A stretch of DNA of 64,000 nucleotides from Comamonadaceae bacterium (GTDB taxonomy: Bacteria > Pseudomonadota > Gammaproteobacteria > Burkholderiales > Burkholderiaceae_C), in the NCBI GenBank assembly GCA_027488115.1, contig JAIYCG010000033.1, forward strand, positions 29,370-93,369. The letters run 5' to 3'. This document shows, piece by piece, positions 16,235 through 26,169 of the stretch. A program made the translations under genes and the position numbers. The notes below the pieces were generated by a model. The model was not told the DNA's origin. It ran no database searches and saw only the letters and a program-made list of their open reading frames with translations. Every line of letters starts with the position of its first letter. Position 1 is the first letter of the stretch.

Positions 16235-18445
16235 ATGGCCATGAACGCCAGCAACCCAAGCCCCTTTTTATCGCCCTACCTGTCTACGGTGGCCGACTTG
16301 CCCAAACATACGCCGCAAGCACCGCATGCCTATGTACCTCAAATTCGCCTTTACCAAGACTGGTTGCATCAAAACTTGGGCATTGAGTTTGATCACTACC
16401 AAGACTTATGGCAATGGTCCATCACAGAGTTGGATGTATTTTGGCAAAGCATTTGGGATTACTTTGACGTTCAATCACCCACACCCCACACCGCGGTGTT
16501 GGCTAAAAACGCCATGCCAGGCGCCATTTGGTTTCCGGGCGCACAAGTGAACTATGCCAGCCAAGTACTAAGGCATGTGCAAGCCGCGCATGCTGCAGGC
16601 TTTCCGGCGATCATTGCTCAAAACGAGAAAGGGCAACACCAAGAAATCTCTTGGCCTGAGTTGCAGCGACAAGTGGCCTCTATGGCTTTGCATTTAAAAG
16701 CACAAGGCGTTCAACCCGGTGACCGCGTGGCTGCTTATTTGCCCAACATTCCAGAGGCGATCGTGGCTTTCTTGGCCACCATCAGTTTGGGCGGTGTGTG
16801 GAGCATTTGTGCTCCCGACATGGGCACCTTGGCCGTACTCGATCGCTTCAAACAAATTGAACCGAAGGTGCTCATTGCGTGCGACGGCGTCACTTATGGC
16901 GCCAAGGACTACGACCGCATGACGGTGGTGCAAGAACTCAAGGATGCTTTGCCATCGGTACAACATGTCATTTTGCATGACAACTTAGGCGTTGCAGATT
17001 TGGCCAGCAACGAAGTCGCTGCAGCCATTCGCATGTCGCAAACCACGTCCAAACACGGACCTGAAGTGGATGCTTTTCAACCCATGGCCTTGCCGTTTGA
17101 TCATCCACTTTGGATTGTTTACTCAAGTGGGACCACCGGCTTGCCAAAGCCCATTGTGCATGGCCACGGCGGCACGCTCATTGTGGCATTGGCCCTCAAA
17201 ATTTTGCACAACGATGTGGGTTGTAGCTACCACCCCAACAGTTGGGGCGAACGCTTTCATTGGTACAGCTCAACGGGGTGGGTGATGTGGAACGCGCAAG
17301 TGGGCGGCTTGATGAATGGCACCACATGCGTTATTTACGACGGCAATCCTGGCGGTAGCAAAGACAACCCAGATTGGAGCACGCTCTGGCGTTTTGCGGC
17401 AGAAAACAAGGTGACATTTTTTGGCGCAGGTGCAGCTTTTTTTGCCAACTGCCAAAAGTCAGGCGTGGACTTGACGCGGTGTGGCGATTTGTCTCGCGTA
17501 CGGGCACTCGGCACTACGGGTTCGCCACTTTCTGCAGACACACAAAACTGGGGCAATGACCAGTTTCAACGCATCAAAGCTCAGCACGCGCATTCACCGC
17601 ACCTTCACCGCGAAATAGACGGCGATATTTGGTGGTGCAATATTTCGGGCGGCACCGATTTTTGCGGTGCGTTCATTGGTGGGAATCGTGAATTGCCGCA
17701 AGAGGCTGGTGTGATGCAATGCCGCTTGTTGGGTTGTGCCGTTGAAGCATGGAATGAAGCGGGTGAACCGGTGCATGGTGAAGTGGGTGAATTGGTGTGT
17801 GTACAACCTATCCCTTCTATGCCATTGTATTTTTGGAACGACCACAACAATGCGCGCTACTTGGCCAGTTATTTTGAAATGTACCCTGCGGGGCATGGCC
17901 GCAAACCTGGTGGCGGTGATGCAGATGCAAGCTATGGCGGCGTATGGCGCCATGGGGATTGGCTTCGAATTGGCGCAGCAGACCAAGGGCGTCAGGGCGG
18001 TGAAGGCTGCGTCATTTTTGGCCGCAGTGATGCCACCATCAATCGACATGGCTTGCGCATGGGTACCAGCGAACTTTACAGCGCGGTAGAAGCATTGCCC
18101 GAGGTGATCGACAGCATGGTGGTCGATTTGGAATACTTGGGGCGTGAAAGTTACATGCCTTTGTTTGTGGTGTTAAGGGCTGGACTGACGTTGGACGATG
18201 CGTTTAAAGGCACCTTGAACAACGCGATCAAAACAGCCTTGAGCCCGCGCTTTATTCCCAATGAAATTTTTCAAGTGTCAGAAATTCCACGCACCCTGTC
18301 AGGCAAAAAGCAAGAGCTGCCCATCAAAAAACTCATGCTTGGGCAGCCCTTAGAAAAAGTGGTGAACAAAGATGCCATGGCCAATCCGGCTTGCTTGGAT
18401 TGGTATGTTGAGTTGGCGAAAAAACATTTGGCTAAAACGGCATGA
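16235..18445 (+). CDS. Acetoacetate-CoA ligase
   Basis: Activates acetoacetate with ATP and CoA, feeding ketone bodies or polyhydroxybutyrate-derived acetoacetate into acetyl-CoA. ANL superfamily: WSICAPDMG near residue 188, the adenylation P-loop YSSGTTGLPKPIVH near 296, and the C-terminal lysine segment PRTLSGKKQELPIKK near 690. At 736 residues it is longer than the usual 650-660; the extra length includes a short His-rich piece near 450 and a Gly-rich insert (about 550-567, AGHGRKPGGGDADASYG) before the GVWRHGDW motif. Most of the catalytic motifs are intact. A stand-alone gene, convergent with dapD. Confidence 0.88.
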   Translation: MAMNASNPSPFLSPYLSTVADLPKHTPQAPHAYVPQIRLYQDWLHQNLGIEFDHYQDLWQWSITELDVFWQSIWDYFDVQSPTPHTAVLAKNAMPGAIWFPGAQVNYASQVLRHVQAAHAAGFPAIIAQNEKGQHQEISWPELQRQVASMALHLKAQGVQPGDRVAAYLPNIPEAIVAFLATISLGGVWSICAPDMGTLAVLDRFKQIEPKVLIACDGVTYGAKDYDRMTVVQELKDALPSVQHVILHDNLGVADLASNEVAAAIRMSQTTSKHGPEVDAFQPMALPFDHPLWIVYSSGTTGLPKPIVHGHGGTLIVALALKILHNDVGCSYHPNSWGERFHWYSSTGWVMWNAQVGGLMNGTTCVIYDGNPGGSKDNPDWSTLWRFAAENKVTFFGAGAAFFANCQKSGVDLTRCGDLSRVRALGTTGSPLSADTQNWGNDQFQRIKAQHAHSPHLHREIDGDIWWCNISGGTDFCGAFIGGNRELPQEAGVMQCRLLGCAVEAWNEAGEPVHGEVGELVCVQPIPSMPLYFWNDHNNARYLASYFEMYPAGHGRKPGGGDADASYGGVWRHGDWLRIGAADQGRQGGEGCVIFGRSDATINRHGLRMGTSELYSAVEALPEVIDSMVVDLEYLGRESYMPLFVVLRAGLTLDDAFKGTLNNAIKTALSPRFIPNEIFQVSEIPRTLSGKKQELPIKKLMLGQPLEKVVNKDAMANPACLDWYVELAKKHLAKTA

Positions 18446-18448
18446 CAC

Positions 18449-18475
18449 AAAAAAACCAGTGTGAAAACACACTGG
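18449..18475 (-). terminator. Terminator for dapD (minus strand)
   Basis: A perfect 8-bp stem CCAGTGTG/CACACTGG with a four-base loop (18456-18475), followed on the minus strand by seven Ts (18455 down to 18449). It lies 78 bases after the dapD stop, next to the stop of the convergent ligase gene. Confidence 0.8.
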
Positions 18476-18552
18476 CTTGAGGTTGTCTAGAAATGCGCAA
18501 TGCGCGCACTTCTAAACTCAGTTTCGAATCAAATCTCGCATCAATTTTTGAA

Positions 18553-19536
18553 TCAGTTCTTGTGCAGGTCTGCGTTCAAAGTGCCCCAGCTTTCAGTGCG
18601 AGGAATGGCTTGCACAGCGCCAGATTGTGAGTCACGGCGGAACAAAATGCCATTGCGGCCAGACAATTCACGCGCCTTGACCACACTGCCATCGGGCATC
18701 TTCACGCGCGTACCGCCCGTGACGTAGCAACCTGCTTCCACCACGCAATCGTCGCCCAATGAAATGCCAATGCCTGAGTTGGCGCCAAGCAAGCAACGCT
18801 TGCCTACAGAGATGACCTCTTTGCCACCACCGGACAGCGTGCCCATGATGGAGGCGCCGCCGCCCACATCGCTTTGATCGTCCACCAGCACGCCTGCACT
18901 GATTCGGCCCTCAACCATCGACGCGCCCAAGGTGCCTGCGTTGAAGTTGCAAAAGCCTTCGTGCATGACGGTGGTACCAGCGGCCAAGTGCGCACCCAAG
19001 CGAACGCGGTCGACGTTGGCAATGCGCACGCCAGAGGGCACCACATAGTCGGTCATATAAGGAAATTTGTCGACAGCTTTGACATCGAACACCACGCGTG
19101 CAGCACGTGCGCGCAAACGTGCGTCTTGAAGTTGGTCTAAAGGGCATGGGCCCATCGAGGTCCAGGCCACGTTGGCCAACATGCCAAAAATGCCAGCCAG
19201 GTTGGTTTGATGCGGTTTGACCAAGCGGTGACTCAGCAAATGCAAACGCAAAAACACATCGTGCGTGTCCTTGGCAGGCTCTGACAAATTGGCAATGCTG
19301 GTTTTGACGGCCACCACATTGACGCCGCGCAATTCGCAAAGGCCAAGTGTTTTGACAAAGGCTTCGCCTAAATGCGAGCGCGCGTCGGCATCACTGAGAA
19401 TCTGACTGCCATTCTCTTGCACGCCTTCAGCCAGTTGAGGTGCAGGGTACCAAGTGTCTAACACGGCACCATCTTTGGCGATGGTTGCTAAGCCGAAGGC
19501 GATGGCGCCACTTTGAATCATGGAAGGGGTTTGCAT
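18553..19536 (-). CDS. dapD: 2,3,4,5-tetrahydropyridine-2,6-dicarboxylate N-succinyltransferase (long form)
   Basis: Succinylates tetrahydrodipicolinate in the lysine/diaminopimelate pathway. A 327-residue protein: an N-terminal domain, then a left-handed beta-helix with MHEGFCNFNAGTLGASMVEG (near 200), SDVGGGASIMGTLSGGG (near 230) and LGANSGIGISLGDDC. This matches the longer DapD family found in Pseudomonas and actinobacteria (about 320-345 residues), not the 274-residue Escherichia type. Start ATG 19536 has no clear ribosome site; MIQSGAIAF at 19521 is an alternative. It lies 56 bases after the PhoD-like gene on the same strand. Confidence 0.85.
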   Translation of the reverse strand: MQTPSMIQSGAIAFGLATIAKDGAVLDTWYPAPQLAEGVQENGSQILSDADARSHLGEAFVKTLGLCELRGVNVVAVKTSIANLSEPAKDTHDVFLRLHLLSHRLVKPHQTNLAGIFGMLANVAWTSMGPCPLDQLQDARLRARAARVVFDVKAVDKFPYMTDYVVPSGVRIANVDRVRLGAHLAAGTTVMHEGFCNFNAGTLGASMVEGRISAGVLVDDQSDVGGGASIMGTLSGGGKEVISVGKRCLLGANSGIGISLGDDCVVEAGCYVTGGTRVKMPDGSVVKARELSGRNGILFRRDSQSGAVQAIPRTESWGTLNADLHKN

Positions 19537-19592
19537 GGAGGTGTCTAAAAAATCAAAAAGGAGATTATCGGGCTTTGTGAGGTCGTTTGTCG

Positions 19593-20702
19593 TTAGCGCA
19601 ATTCAGACAAGGCAATCGTTAGCTTTTTAAGCCACTCGCCTTGCGTGTTTTGGAAGCCCAATTGAATTTCTTGCTTCGACCAGTCCATTTCAACCAGACC
19701 AAAGTGGTTTTGTGTGATCAGCTCTCCCAAACGATTGGGGCCATTTTCTTTTGCGGTGGCCCAAGCATGGGTCATGCCGCTTGAGGTGATCTCGTACAAA
19801 GGGTAGCCTAGCGAGCTGCTGCTTTTGTAAATGGCACCAATGTGCCGATCGCCCGATAACAGCACCACACCCTTGGCGCCCGTTTTGACAATGAGCTGTT
19901 TTAACTTGTCTTGTTCGCGAGGGAAGTTGCCCCAGCCTTCCCAGCCATGGCCTTCCACAATCACTTGAACACCAGAGACAATGAGACGAACTTCAGCGGG
20001 TTGCGTCAATTGCGCTTCAAGCCATTGCCACTGGGTTTCGCCCAGCATGGTTTTTTGCGGGTCCGAGTCGGGCATGTACCTTTCCTTGCCGGGTGCATCG
20101 CGTTGATCCGTGACGCGCAGTTTGGAGCGAAACCAACGTGTGTCTAGCAGAATGACTTGTACACGTTGACCGACTGGGCCAAAAACATGGGCATGGTAAA
20201 GACCTTCGCGTGCTCTTCGGGGGTCGTTTTCAGGCAGTTGCCAAAAATCAAGGAATGCATTTTTCGCCGCTTGTTTGTGTGGGAACTCTACGCCGCCATC
20301 GTTGAGTCCCATGTCGTGATCGTCCCATATGGCCATGTGCGGCACGCTGGCGCGCAAGGCGGCGAAGCCGGGCTGCTCAGCTTGGGTTGCGTAGGCGATT
20401 TTTAAGTTTTGCAATTGCCACGGTTGACTGCTGGCGTAAACGTTGTCTCCGCCAAAAATAAACAGGTCGGGTCTGGCCGCCAGAATCGCTTGCCAAATGG
20501 GTTGCGCTTTGTTCTGGTCAATACAAGAACCAAAGATGATTTTCTGCACTTTGCTTGGCCAAGCAGGGAGAGCTGGCAAAGCACTGGCTTTATCAGCCAA
20601 TGGGTGAGAGCCAACTTGAGCACGTGCGCTGAGGCCCATCAGCATGGCACTGTAGGCGCTGAGTTTGAAAAGTTGTCGGCGGTTCAAGTGGGCTCCATTC
20701 AT
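19593..20702 (-). CDS. PhoD-like alkaline phosphatase, Tat-exported
   Basis: A 369-residue phosphodiesterase/phosphatase, probably periplasmic. The N-terminal NRRQLFKLSAYSAMLMGLSARAQ has the twin-arginine pattern and a cleavage site near residue 29. Metal-site motifs follow in order: FGSCIDQNKAQPIW near 57, DLFIFGGDNVYA near 80, WDDHDMGLND near 125, LLDTRWFR near 186 and LLSGDRHIGAIYK near 283. PhoD enzymes use iron and calcium and act on phosphodiesters, often under phosphate starvation; no Pho box was identified upstream. The intergenic region to the TetR gene (20703-20837) holds AGTGTTT and AAACACT half-sites about 47 bases apart. Confidence 0.82.
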   Translation of the reverse strand: MNGAHLNRRQLFKLSAYSAMLMGLSARAQVGSHPLADKASALPALPAWPSKVQKIIFGSCIDQNKAQPIWQAILAARPDLFIFGGDNVYASSQPWQLQNLKIAYATQAEQPGFAALRASVPHMAIWDDHDMGLNDGGVEFPHKQAAKNAFLDFWQLPENDPRRAREGLYHAHVFGPVGQRVQVILLDTRWFRSKLRVTDQRDAPGKERYMPDSDPQKTMLGETQWQWLEAQLTQPAEVRLIVSGVQVIVEGHGWEGWGNFPREQDKLKQLIVKTGAKGVVLLSGDRHIGAIYKSSSSLGYPLYEITSSGMTHAWATAKENGPNRLGELITQNHFGLVEMDWSKQEIQLGFQNTQGEWLKKLTIALSELR

Positions 20703-20837
20703 TGATTAAAAGACCATAAGTTGAAAGAAGTGTTTGGAGGCCTTGCGGTTTATTGAGACTTGAAACACCTCGTAAACACTGCGGCTATTTTATGACCAGT
20801 GAGTTCAAAAAAAGCAATCGACCCCTAAAATACGCGC

Positions 20838-21506
20838 ATGACAAGCAGCTTAGCACCCCTTAAAAAATCTTTCAAAGCCCAAATGTTGGAGGCCAGAGAG
20901 CAAGCAATTACAGACTCGGTCAATCGACTTTTGTCTGAAAAAGGCTTTGATGCCATGACCGTGGATGAAGTTGCGGCTGAGGTAGGCATTGCCAAGGCAA
21001 GCCTCTACAAGCACTTCAACAGCAAGGAGGAATTGGCTTGCGCTGCCATGGTGCAGGCCATGCAAAAAGCACTGGCTTTTTTAGAGGAGCTTCAAGCACC
21101 ACCAGGCCTGCAAAGTGAGTTAGCAGCACCAACGCAAAGCCCGAGCAGTGCATTGAACAAACTGAAGGCCACGACCCGTTGGACGCTCGAATTGAAGTTG
21201 GCCGGCCAAATGCCAACATTGCCCAGCCACAACTCCACCCTGCGTGCCAGCTTGATGGCCAGTCGGCCTTACATGGATGGTTTGATGAACGTGAGTGACA
21301 AGCTAGGTGCTTGGATTGTTCAGGCGCAAAAAGATGGCGACATCAACCCAGCCTTACCACCGATTGCCGTGTTGTACACCTTGTATGCACGCGCATGCGA
21401 CCCGGTGGTGGAGTTTCTGAAGATGAGTGAACTTCACAGCAACGAAGAAATTATAGAAATGGTCATGAGCACATGCTTTGATGGGCTGAAGATCAGAAAA
21501 AACTGA
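20838..21506 (+). CDS. TetR family transcriptional regulator
   Basis: A 222-residue one-component regulator. The N-terminal helix-turn-helix is in MTVDEVAAEVGIAKASLYKHFNSKEEL (about residues 34-60). The rest is the variable ligand-binding domain, including an unusual low-complexity SELAAPTQSPSSALNKL segment near 95. Ligand and targets are unknown. It is divergent from the PhoD-like gene across 135 bases, so that gene or itself is a plausible target (inference). Confidence 0.85.
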   Translation: MTSSLAPLKKSFKAQMLEAREQAITDSVNRLLSEKGFDAMTVDEVAAEVGIAKASLYKHFNSKEELACAAMVQAMQKALAFLEELQAPPGLQSELAAPTQSPSSALNKLKATTRWTLELKLAGQMPTLPSHNSTLRASLMASRPYMDGLMNVSDKLGAWIVQAQKDGDINPALPPIAVLYTLYARACDPVVEFLKMSELHSNEEIIEMVMSTCFDGLKIRKN

Positions 21507-21513
21507 TGGCCCT

Positions 21514-22341
21514 TTAGGTGGCAACTCCCACAGTTTTTTGTGGGTCAAAGTTGACTTGTTCATTTTTGCGAGCGTAGCCAAAAGGGTTGGCAATGACCCG
21601 ACAAGTGCCGTGCACATAATCTTGTGCGCAGTGCAAATGGCCATGCAACCACACGTTGGCCTTGGGAATCAGATGGTCGAGTGCATTGCAAAACCCAGCC
21701 GTGCCTGGTGAGAGGCCGTAGCGAGGATCGGCACTTCTCAAGCTGGGGGCAAAGTGGGTAATAACGACCGTAGGACCTTCAAAGTCAATGGACAAAGCGT
21801 TTGAAAGCCAGGCTTGATCGTCTTGCGCTTTGGCCCTCACGGCAGCCGCTAAAAAAGCTTCACCTTTCAGAGTCGTTCCCGTTTTACGAAGGTAAAAATC
21901 AGCCGCCCGCTCTGCTTTTTGCCGTGCTTTGAGTTGTTGGGTGAGGGGGCCATTGAGCGGAACCAAGGCTTCGAAATCACTCCACAAGGTGCAACCGATG
22001 AAGCGCACCCCTTTGAAAATCAGAACACGCTGATGCAAAAACGTGATGCCAAGTCGCTCACATGTTTCGCGCAGACGTGCGTCGGCTTCTTCAAAAGGCA
22101 TGCCATCGTACTCATGGTTGCCAGGCACAAATAAAACGGGCACAGGCCATGCGGCCAATTCTTTGCGCGGGGAAAACCGAGCTAAACCAAAATCAGTGTC
22201 ATGTTGATGGAGCAGCATCGAGCCAGGTTGGTAGGAGCCAATGTCACCGGCCAAAACCAAGACGTCGGCCAAAGCAGAAACCTCCGGCACAAAATGAGGA
22301 TGTGTTTCAAGATGCAAATCAGAAAGCAATTGAATGTTCAT
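21514..22341 (-). CDS. Calcineurin-like metallophosphoesterase
   Basis: A 275-residue two-metal phosphoesterase. All five metal motifs are visible: SDLHLETH (residue 7), LAGDIGSY (31), PGNHEYD (74), an ITHFAPS (near 193) and GHLHCAQDY (near 236). Substrate unknown. Its ATG overlaps the stop of the LysR gene by one base, so the two are co-transcribed on the minus strand. It converges on the TetR gene with a 7-base gap. Confidence 0.82.
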   Translation of the reverse strand: MNIQLLSDLHLETHPHFVPEVSALADVLVLAGDIGSYQPGSMLLHQHDTDFGLARFSPRKELAAWPVPVLFVPGNHEYDGMPFEEADARLRETCERLGITFLHQRVLIFKGVRFIGCTLWSDFEALVPLNGPLTQQLKARQKAERAADFYLRKTGTTLKGEAFLAAAVRAKAQDDQAWLSNALSIDFEGPTVVITHFAPSLRSADPRYGLSPGTAGFCNALDHLIPKANVWLHGHLHCAQDYVHGTCRVIANPFGYARKNEQVNFDPQKTVGVAT

Positions 22342-23315
22342 CAGAGCCTTGCACTTTTGAACACTTCGCGGGCAATGTCAATCAAGGTCTCGCGCAACCA
22401 AACATGCTCGCTTTGCGCTTGTTTGCGTCTGTGCCACAACGCATCCACATGCAAAGTAGGAACTTTGAATGGCAAGTCGCACATGAACAACTCATTGGCG
22501 ATGCCTGTTGTGGGTACAAAGTGTTTGGGCAAAACGGTAAGCAGGTCTGAATTCACGACCACCCGGCCTGCTGTGAAAAACTGGTTCACGGTCATGACCA
22601 CTCGGCGTTGTTTGCCAATGGAGGCCAAAGCTTCATCGATGAACCCATAAGGACGCCCCGAAAAACTCACTAGCAAATGCCGAGCGTTGCAAAACTCTGC
22701 CAGCCCGATGCTTCTTTGTGCCAGTGGGTGCTTGTGCCGCATCACGCAAACATACTCTCCGTCATACAAGCGGTGGTGCTCAAAGGCAATCGCCTCGCCA
22801 GACTGGGCTTTCGCGGTGAGGTCTGCAAGAACGGCTGGAAAATAGCCCAGGGCCAAATCTGCGATGCCATCGTTCAGCATGTTTCTAGGGTCGCGGGTGG
22901 TCAGCGGTACCACGCGAATAGACACATTGGGTGCTTGTTTTTCAAGGGCCTGACCTAAATTCCCCATCAGCTCAGCTGCCGTGGCATCGGCCATGGCCAA
23001 GACGAATGAGTTGCGGGCATCTTTGGGCACAAAGTGTTGCGGCACCAAGGCACTTTGCAATTGGTCTAAGGCGTCCCTGACGTTAGGCCAAAGAAGCAAC
23101 GCAAACGGTGTGGGCGTGATTCCGTGCCCTTCACGGCGAACCAGATCATCGCCCAATGTTTCACGAAGACGGCGCAGTGCATTGCTAACAGCTGGTTGCG
23201 TGATCGACAAATTGCGTGCTGCTTTGGTCAAGCTTTTTTCGGCCATGACTTCGTCGAAGACCCGAAGTAAATTCAGGTCCAAGGTTCGAAAATTGGTTTG
23301 GATGGCCTCAATCAT
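22341..23315 (-). CDS. LysR family transcriptional regulator
   Basis: A 324-residue regulator. The winged HTH is LTKAARNLSITQPAVSNALRRLRE (about 30-53), and the C-terminal part is a periplasmic-binding-protein fold for the inducer (AMADATAAELMGNLG near 108). Ligand not predictable. Unlike many LysR genes it is followed directly by a same-strand gene, the metallophosphoesterase (one-base overlap), while the divergent neighbour is a small membrane protein gene 147 bases away. Either could be the target. Confidence 0.88.
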   Translation of the reverse strand: MIEAIQTNFRTLDLNLLRVFDEVMAEKSLTKAARNLSITQPAVSNALRRLRETLGDDLVRREGHGITPTPFALLLWPNVRDALDQLQSALVPQHFVPKDARNSFVLAMADATAAELMGNLGQALEKQAPNVSIRVVPLTTRDPRNMLNDGIADLALGYFPAVLADLTAKAQSGEAIAFEHHRLYDGEYVCVMRHKHPLAQRSIGLAEFCNARHLLVSFSGRPYGFIDEALASIGKQRRVVMTVNQFFTAGRVVVNSDLLTVLPKHFVPTTGIANELFMCDLPFKVPTLHVDALWHRRKQAQSEHVWLRETLIDIAREVFKSARL

Positions 23316-23461
23316 TTCGGTTGTGAATGTTAAGTATCATAAATATAAAGTTGAACAACACTAGAGTAAACCCTATGATTCACACATGGTCAAGCAAAAA
23401 GTAGGATTTTTTCCTAGTGGCAAGACCCCAATGCATCGCTTATCAAGATGAGGAATACAAC

Positions 23462-23956
23462 ATGAACCGCAACTTTGTCCACTTAAATTATCCCCTGACA
23501 CACCCCGGTGTTGACCGTGCCGAGCAGGTCGTTGCCAATTTCAAGGGCGTTATCAACAACTTCAGCCCAACTCGCACATTGGCCGCCATGTTGCTGGCCG
23601 CCATCGTTGCTGCGTTTGTGGTCGTAGCCGATCAAATGGTGGACACATGGGCCGACGGTCACTTGTTGGCCGCTTGGGTTGCACTGTGGGCTGTCGCTTT
23701 CGCTGCTGTAGGCTTGTTTGCTGGCGTTTCCAAAACATTGGCCATTCAAATGAAGCAGGGCTTGAACAATTGGTCGGCCAGCATGGCACAACGTCGTTCA
23801 GATGAGCGTCTTTGGGCCATCGCGCAAACTGATGCGCGCTTGATGTCTGAATTGCATACCGCCATGGGCCGCTCGGATGAAGAAGTTTTGTTGGGTGAAA
23901 ACAGCACTCAGCGTCGCGTGTCACGCATGTTGCAAAACCGCCAATACTACATTTGA
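23462..23956 (+). CDS. Small two-helix membrane protein of unknown function
   Basis: 164 residues, not recognised as a characterised family. Two hydrophobic segments (about 39-58, TLAAMLLAAIVAAFVVVADQ, and 67-88, HLLAAWVALWAVAFAAVGLFAG) are separated by a short acidic loop. A soluble N terminus of about 38 residues precedes them. The C-terminal tail of about 75 residues is charged and rich in Arg/Gln (SDERLWAIAQTDARLMSEL, STQRRVSRMLQNRQYYI). Start ATG 23462 has GAGGAA eight bases upstream. A strong terminator follows, so it is a single-gene transcript, divergent from the LysR gene. Confidence 0.75.
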   Translation: MNRNFVHLNYPLTHPGVDRAEQVVANFKGVINNFSPTRTLAAMLLAAIVAAFVVVADQMVDTWADGHLLAAWVALWAVAFAAVGLFAGVSKTLAIQMKQGLNNWSASMAQRRSDERLWAIAQTDARLMSELHTAMGRSDEEVLLGENSTQRRVSRMLQNRQYYI

Positions 23957-24014
23957 TGACTTGAGAGCAAACTTGCCACTTGTCATCAATCGATGCGCCA
24001 TTCGGCACGTCAAC

Positions 24015-24038
24015 AGCCTCCTAAGGGAGGCTTTTTTT
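24015..24038 (+). terminator. Terminator of the two-helix membrane protein gene
   Basis: A perfect 7-bp stem AGCCTCC/GGAGGCT with TAAG loop (24015-24032), followed by seven Ts (24032-24038). Confidence 0.88.
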
Positions 24039-24117
24039 CGATCGACGTTCACCAAGCACAAGTCTGGCGTGACATGTATCTAGGCCTGCGACAGCAATTG
24101 GTGCGAAACAGAGTTTG

Positions 24118-25989
24118 TCAAATAGCCGCTAAGCGTTCCGCCAAATCTGCTTTGGTGTTGAGCAAGGCCTTGGGCATGTTGTAAGCCAATTGCTCAAAGT
24201 GCGTGTTGTGCAACTGAAGTTCTTGTTGCCAAGCAGCTTTGTCAATGCTTGTGACAGCTTTGAACTGATCCGCAGTGAAATTCAAGCCCGTCCAGTTCAG
24301 CTCACCGAAGGTGGGTGTGATGCCGAAGATGGTTTCTTGGCCTTGGGCCTGACCTTCTAAGCGATCGATCATCCACTTTAGAACGCGCATGTTGTCGCCA
24401 TAACCTGGCCAGACAAACTTGCCCGCTTCGTCTTTGCGGAACCAGTTGACGCAGTAGATGTTGGGCAACTTATGACCACCAGCCTGTACCTTGGCACCCA
24501 CATCCAACCAATGTTGGAAGTAGTCGCTCATGTTGTAACCGCAGAAGGGCAACATGGCAAATGGATCGCGGCGCACCACGCCTTGTGCACCAAAGGCGGC
24601 CGCAGTGGTTTCAGAGCCCATGGTCGCAGCCATGTAAACGCCTTCAGTCCAGCTGCGTGCTTCAGTGACCAAGGGCACGGTGGTGGAGCGGCGGCCGCCA
24701 AAGATGAAGGCATCGATGGAAACACCTGCCGCATCGTCCCAAGCAGGGTCGAGTGCGGGGTTGTTGATGGCAGACACGGTGAAGCGGGCATTGGCATGCG
24801 CCGCTTTGGCGCCGGTCTCTTTGGCAATCTGGGGTGTCCAGTCTTTGCCTTGCCAGTCAATCAAATGATCGGGCAATTTGCCGGTGTCTTTGTCCATGCC
24901 TTCCCACCAAACATCGCCGTCGTCGGTCAAAGCCACATTGGTGAAGATGACGTTCTTGTCTAGGCTGGCCATGCAGTTGGGGTTGGTGTGGTGGTTGGTG
25001 CCAGGGGCCACACCAAAGTAACCAGCCTCGGGGTTGATGGCCATCATCTTGCCGTTGGCTTGAGGTTTGATCCAAGCGATGTCGTCGCCAATGGTGGTCA
25101 CTTTCCAACCATTGAAACCTTCGGGTGGGACCAACATGGAGAAGTTGGTTTTGCCGCAAGCGCTTGGGAAAGCTGCAGCGACGTGGTATTTTTTGCCTTG
25201 AGGATTGGTCACGCCCAAGATGAGCATGTGCTCGGCCAACCAGCCTTGTTCGCGGCCCATGCTGGAGGCGATCCGCAAGGCCAAGCATTTCTTGCCGAGC
25301 AAGGCATTGCCGCCGTAGCCAGAGCCGTAAGACCAAATCTCGCGTGTTTCTGGGTAGTGAACGATGTATTTAACCGTGGGGTTGCAAGGCCAAGACGTGG
25401 TGTCTTTGGCGCCATTCACCAAAGGTGCGCCCACCGTGTGCAAGCAAGGCACAAACTCGCCATCGGTGCCAATCACGTCAAAAACAGCCTTGCCCATGCG
25501 GGTCATGAGTTTTTGGTTGACGGCTACATAAGCGCTGTCTGTGAGCTCAATGCCAATGTGGGCAATGTGTGAGCCCAAGGGGCCCATGGAGAAAGGCACC
25601 ACGTAAAGGGTTCGGCCTTGCATGCAACCGTCGAACAAAGGGTTCAAGGTTTGACGCATTTCGGCAGGTGCCATCCAATTGTTGGTGGGACCTGCGTTTT
25701 CTTTCTTTTCGGAGCATATGTAAGTGCGGTCTTCGACGCGCGCCACATCAGAGGGGTCAGAGCAAGCTAAAAAGCTGCCAGGGCGCTTGGCCGGGTTGAG
25801 CTTTTTGAAAGTGCCGTTGTCTACCAGCAATTGGCAAAGGCGGTCATATTCTTCATCAGAGCCATCGCACCAGTAAACGTTGGCGGGCTTGCAAAGGGCC
25901 GCCATCTCTGCCACCCAAGCAATCAGCTTGGGGTTCTTGACATAGGCAGGGGTGTTCAGGTTCAGGCCCTGTATCACGGGTGAGTTCAT
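24118..25989 (-). CDS. pckG: Phosphoenolpyruvate carboxykinase (GTP)
   Basis: Gluconeogenic conversion of oxaloacetate and GTP to phosphoenolpyruvate and CO2. A 623-residue protein of the GTP-dependent family: the catalytic P-loop region [13 protein letters not shown] near residue 280, the GDDIAWI metal site near 305, the [10 protein letters not shown] stretch near 330 and [12 protein letters not shown] near 428. ATG 25989 is preceded by GGAG; the longer open frame to 26079 lacks support. Upstream there is a 306-base region with a palindrome and a tandem repeat that could be regulatory. Single-gene transcript. Confidence 0.95.
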   Translation of the reverse strand: MNSPVIQGLNLNTPAYVKNPKLIAWVAEMAALCKPANVYWCDGSDEEYDRLCQLLVDNGTFKKLNPAKRPGSFLACSDPSDVARVEDRTYICSEKKENAGPTNNWMAPAEMRQTLNPLFDGCMQGRTLYVVPFSMGPLGSHIAHIGIELTDSAYVAVNQKLMTRMGKAVFDVIGTDGEFVPCLHTVGAPLVNGAKDTTSWPCNPTVKYIVHYPETREIWSYGSGYGGNALLGKKCLALRIASSMGREQGWLAEHMLILGVTNPQGKKYHVAAAFPSACGKTNFSMLVPPEGFNGWKVTTIGDDIAWIKPQANGKMMAINPEAGYFGVAPGTNHHTNPNCMASLDKNVIFTNVALTDDGDVWWEGMDKDTGKLPDHLIDWQGKDWTPQIAKETGAKAAHANARFTVSAINNPALDPAWDDAAGVSIDAFIFGGRRSTTVPLVTEARSWTEGVYMAATMGSETTAAAFGAQGVVRRDPFAMLPFCGYNMSDYFQHWLDVGAKVQAGGHKLPNIYCVNWFRKDEAGKFVWPGYGDNMRVLKWMIDRLEGQAQGQETIFGITPTFGELNWTGLNFTADQFKAVTSIDKAAWQQELQLHNTHFEQLAYNMPKALLNTKADLAERLAAI

Positions 25990-26169
25990 GGGATCAGCTC
26001 CAAAGTTTAAAAATCGTTTTTTGAAAAGAACGAACTTCGCAAAAGGCGCGGAGCTTTTGACCTTTTCAGAAAACGACAAGTGGGCCTGTAACCGGCCTGT
26101 AACAAGGGCTGAATTTTAAAGACGATGGCGGGAAAAGGGGTGTGAAAAAAATTAAAACCCCTCAAAATG

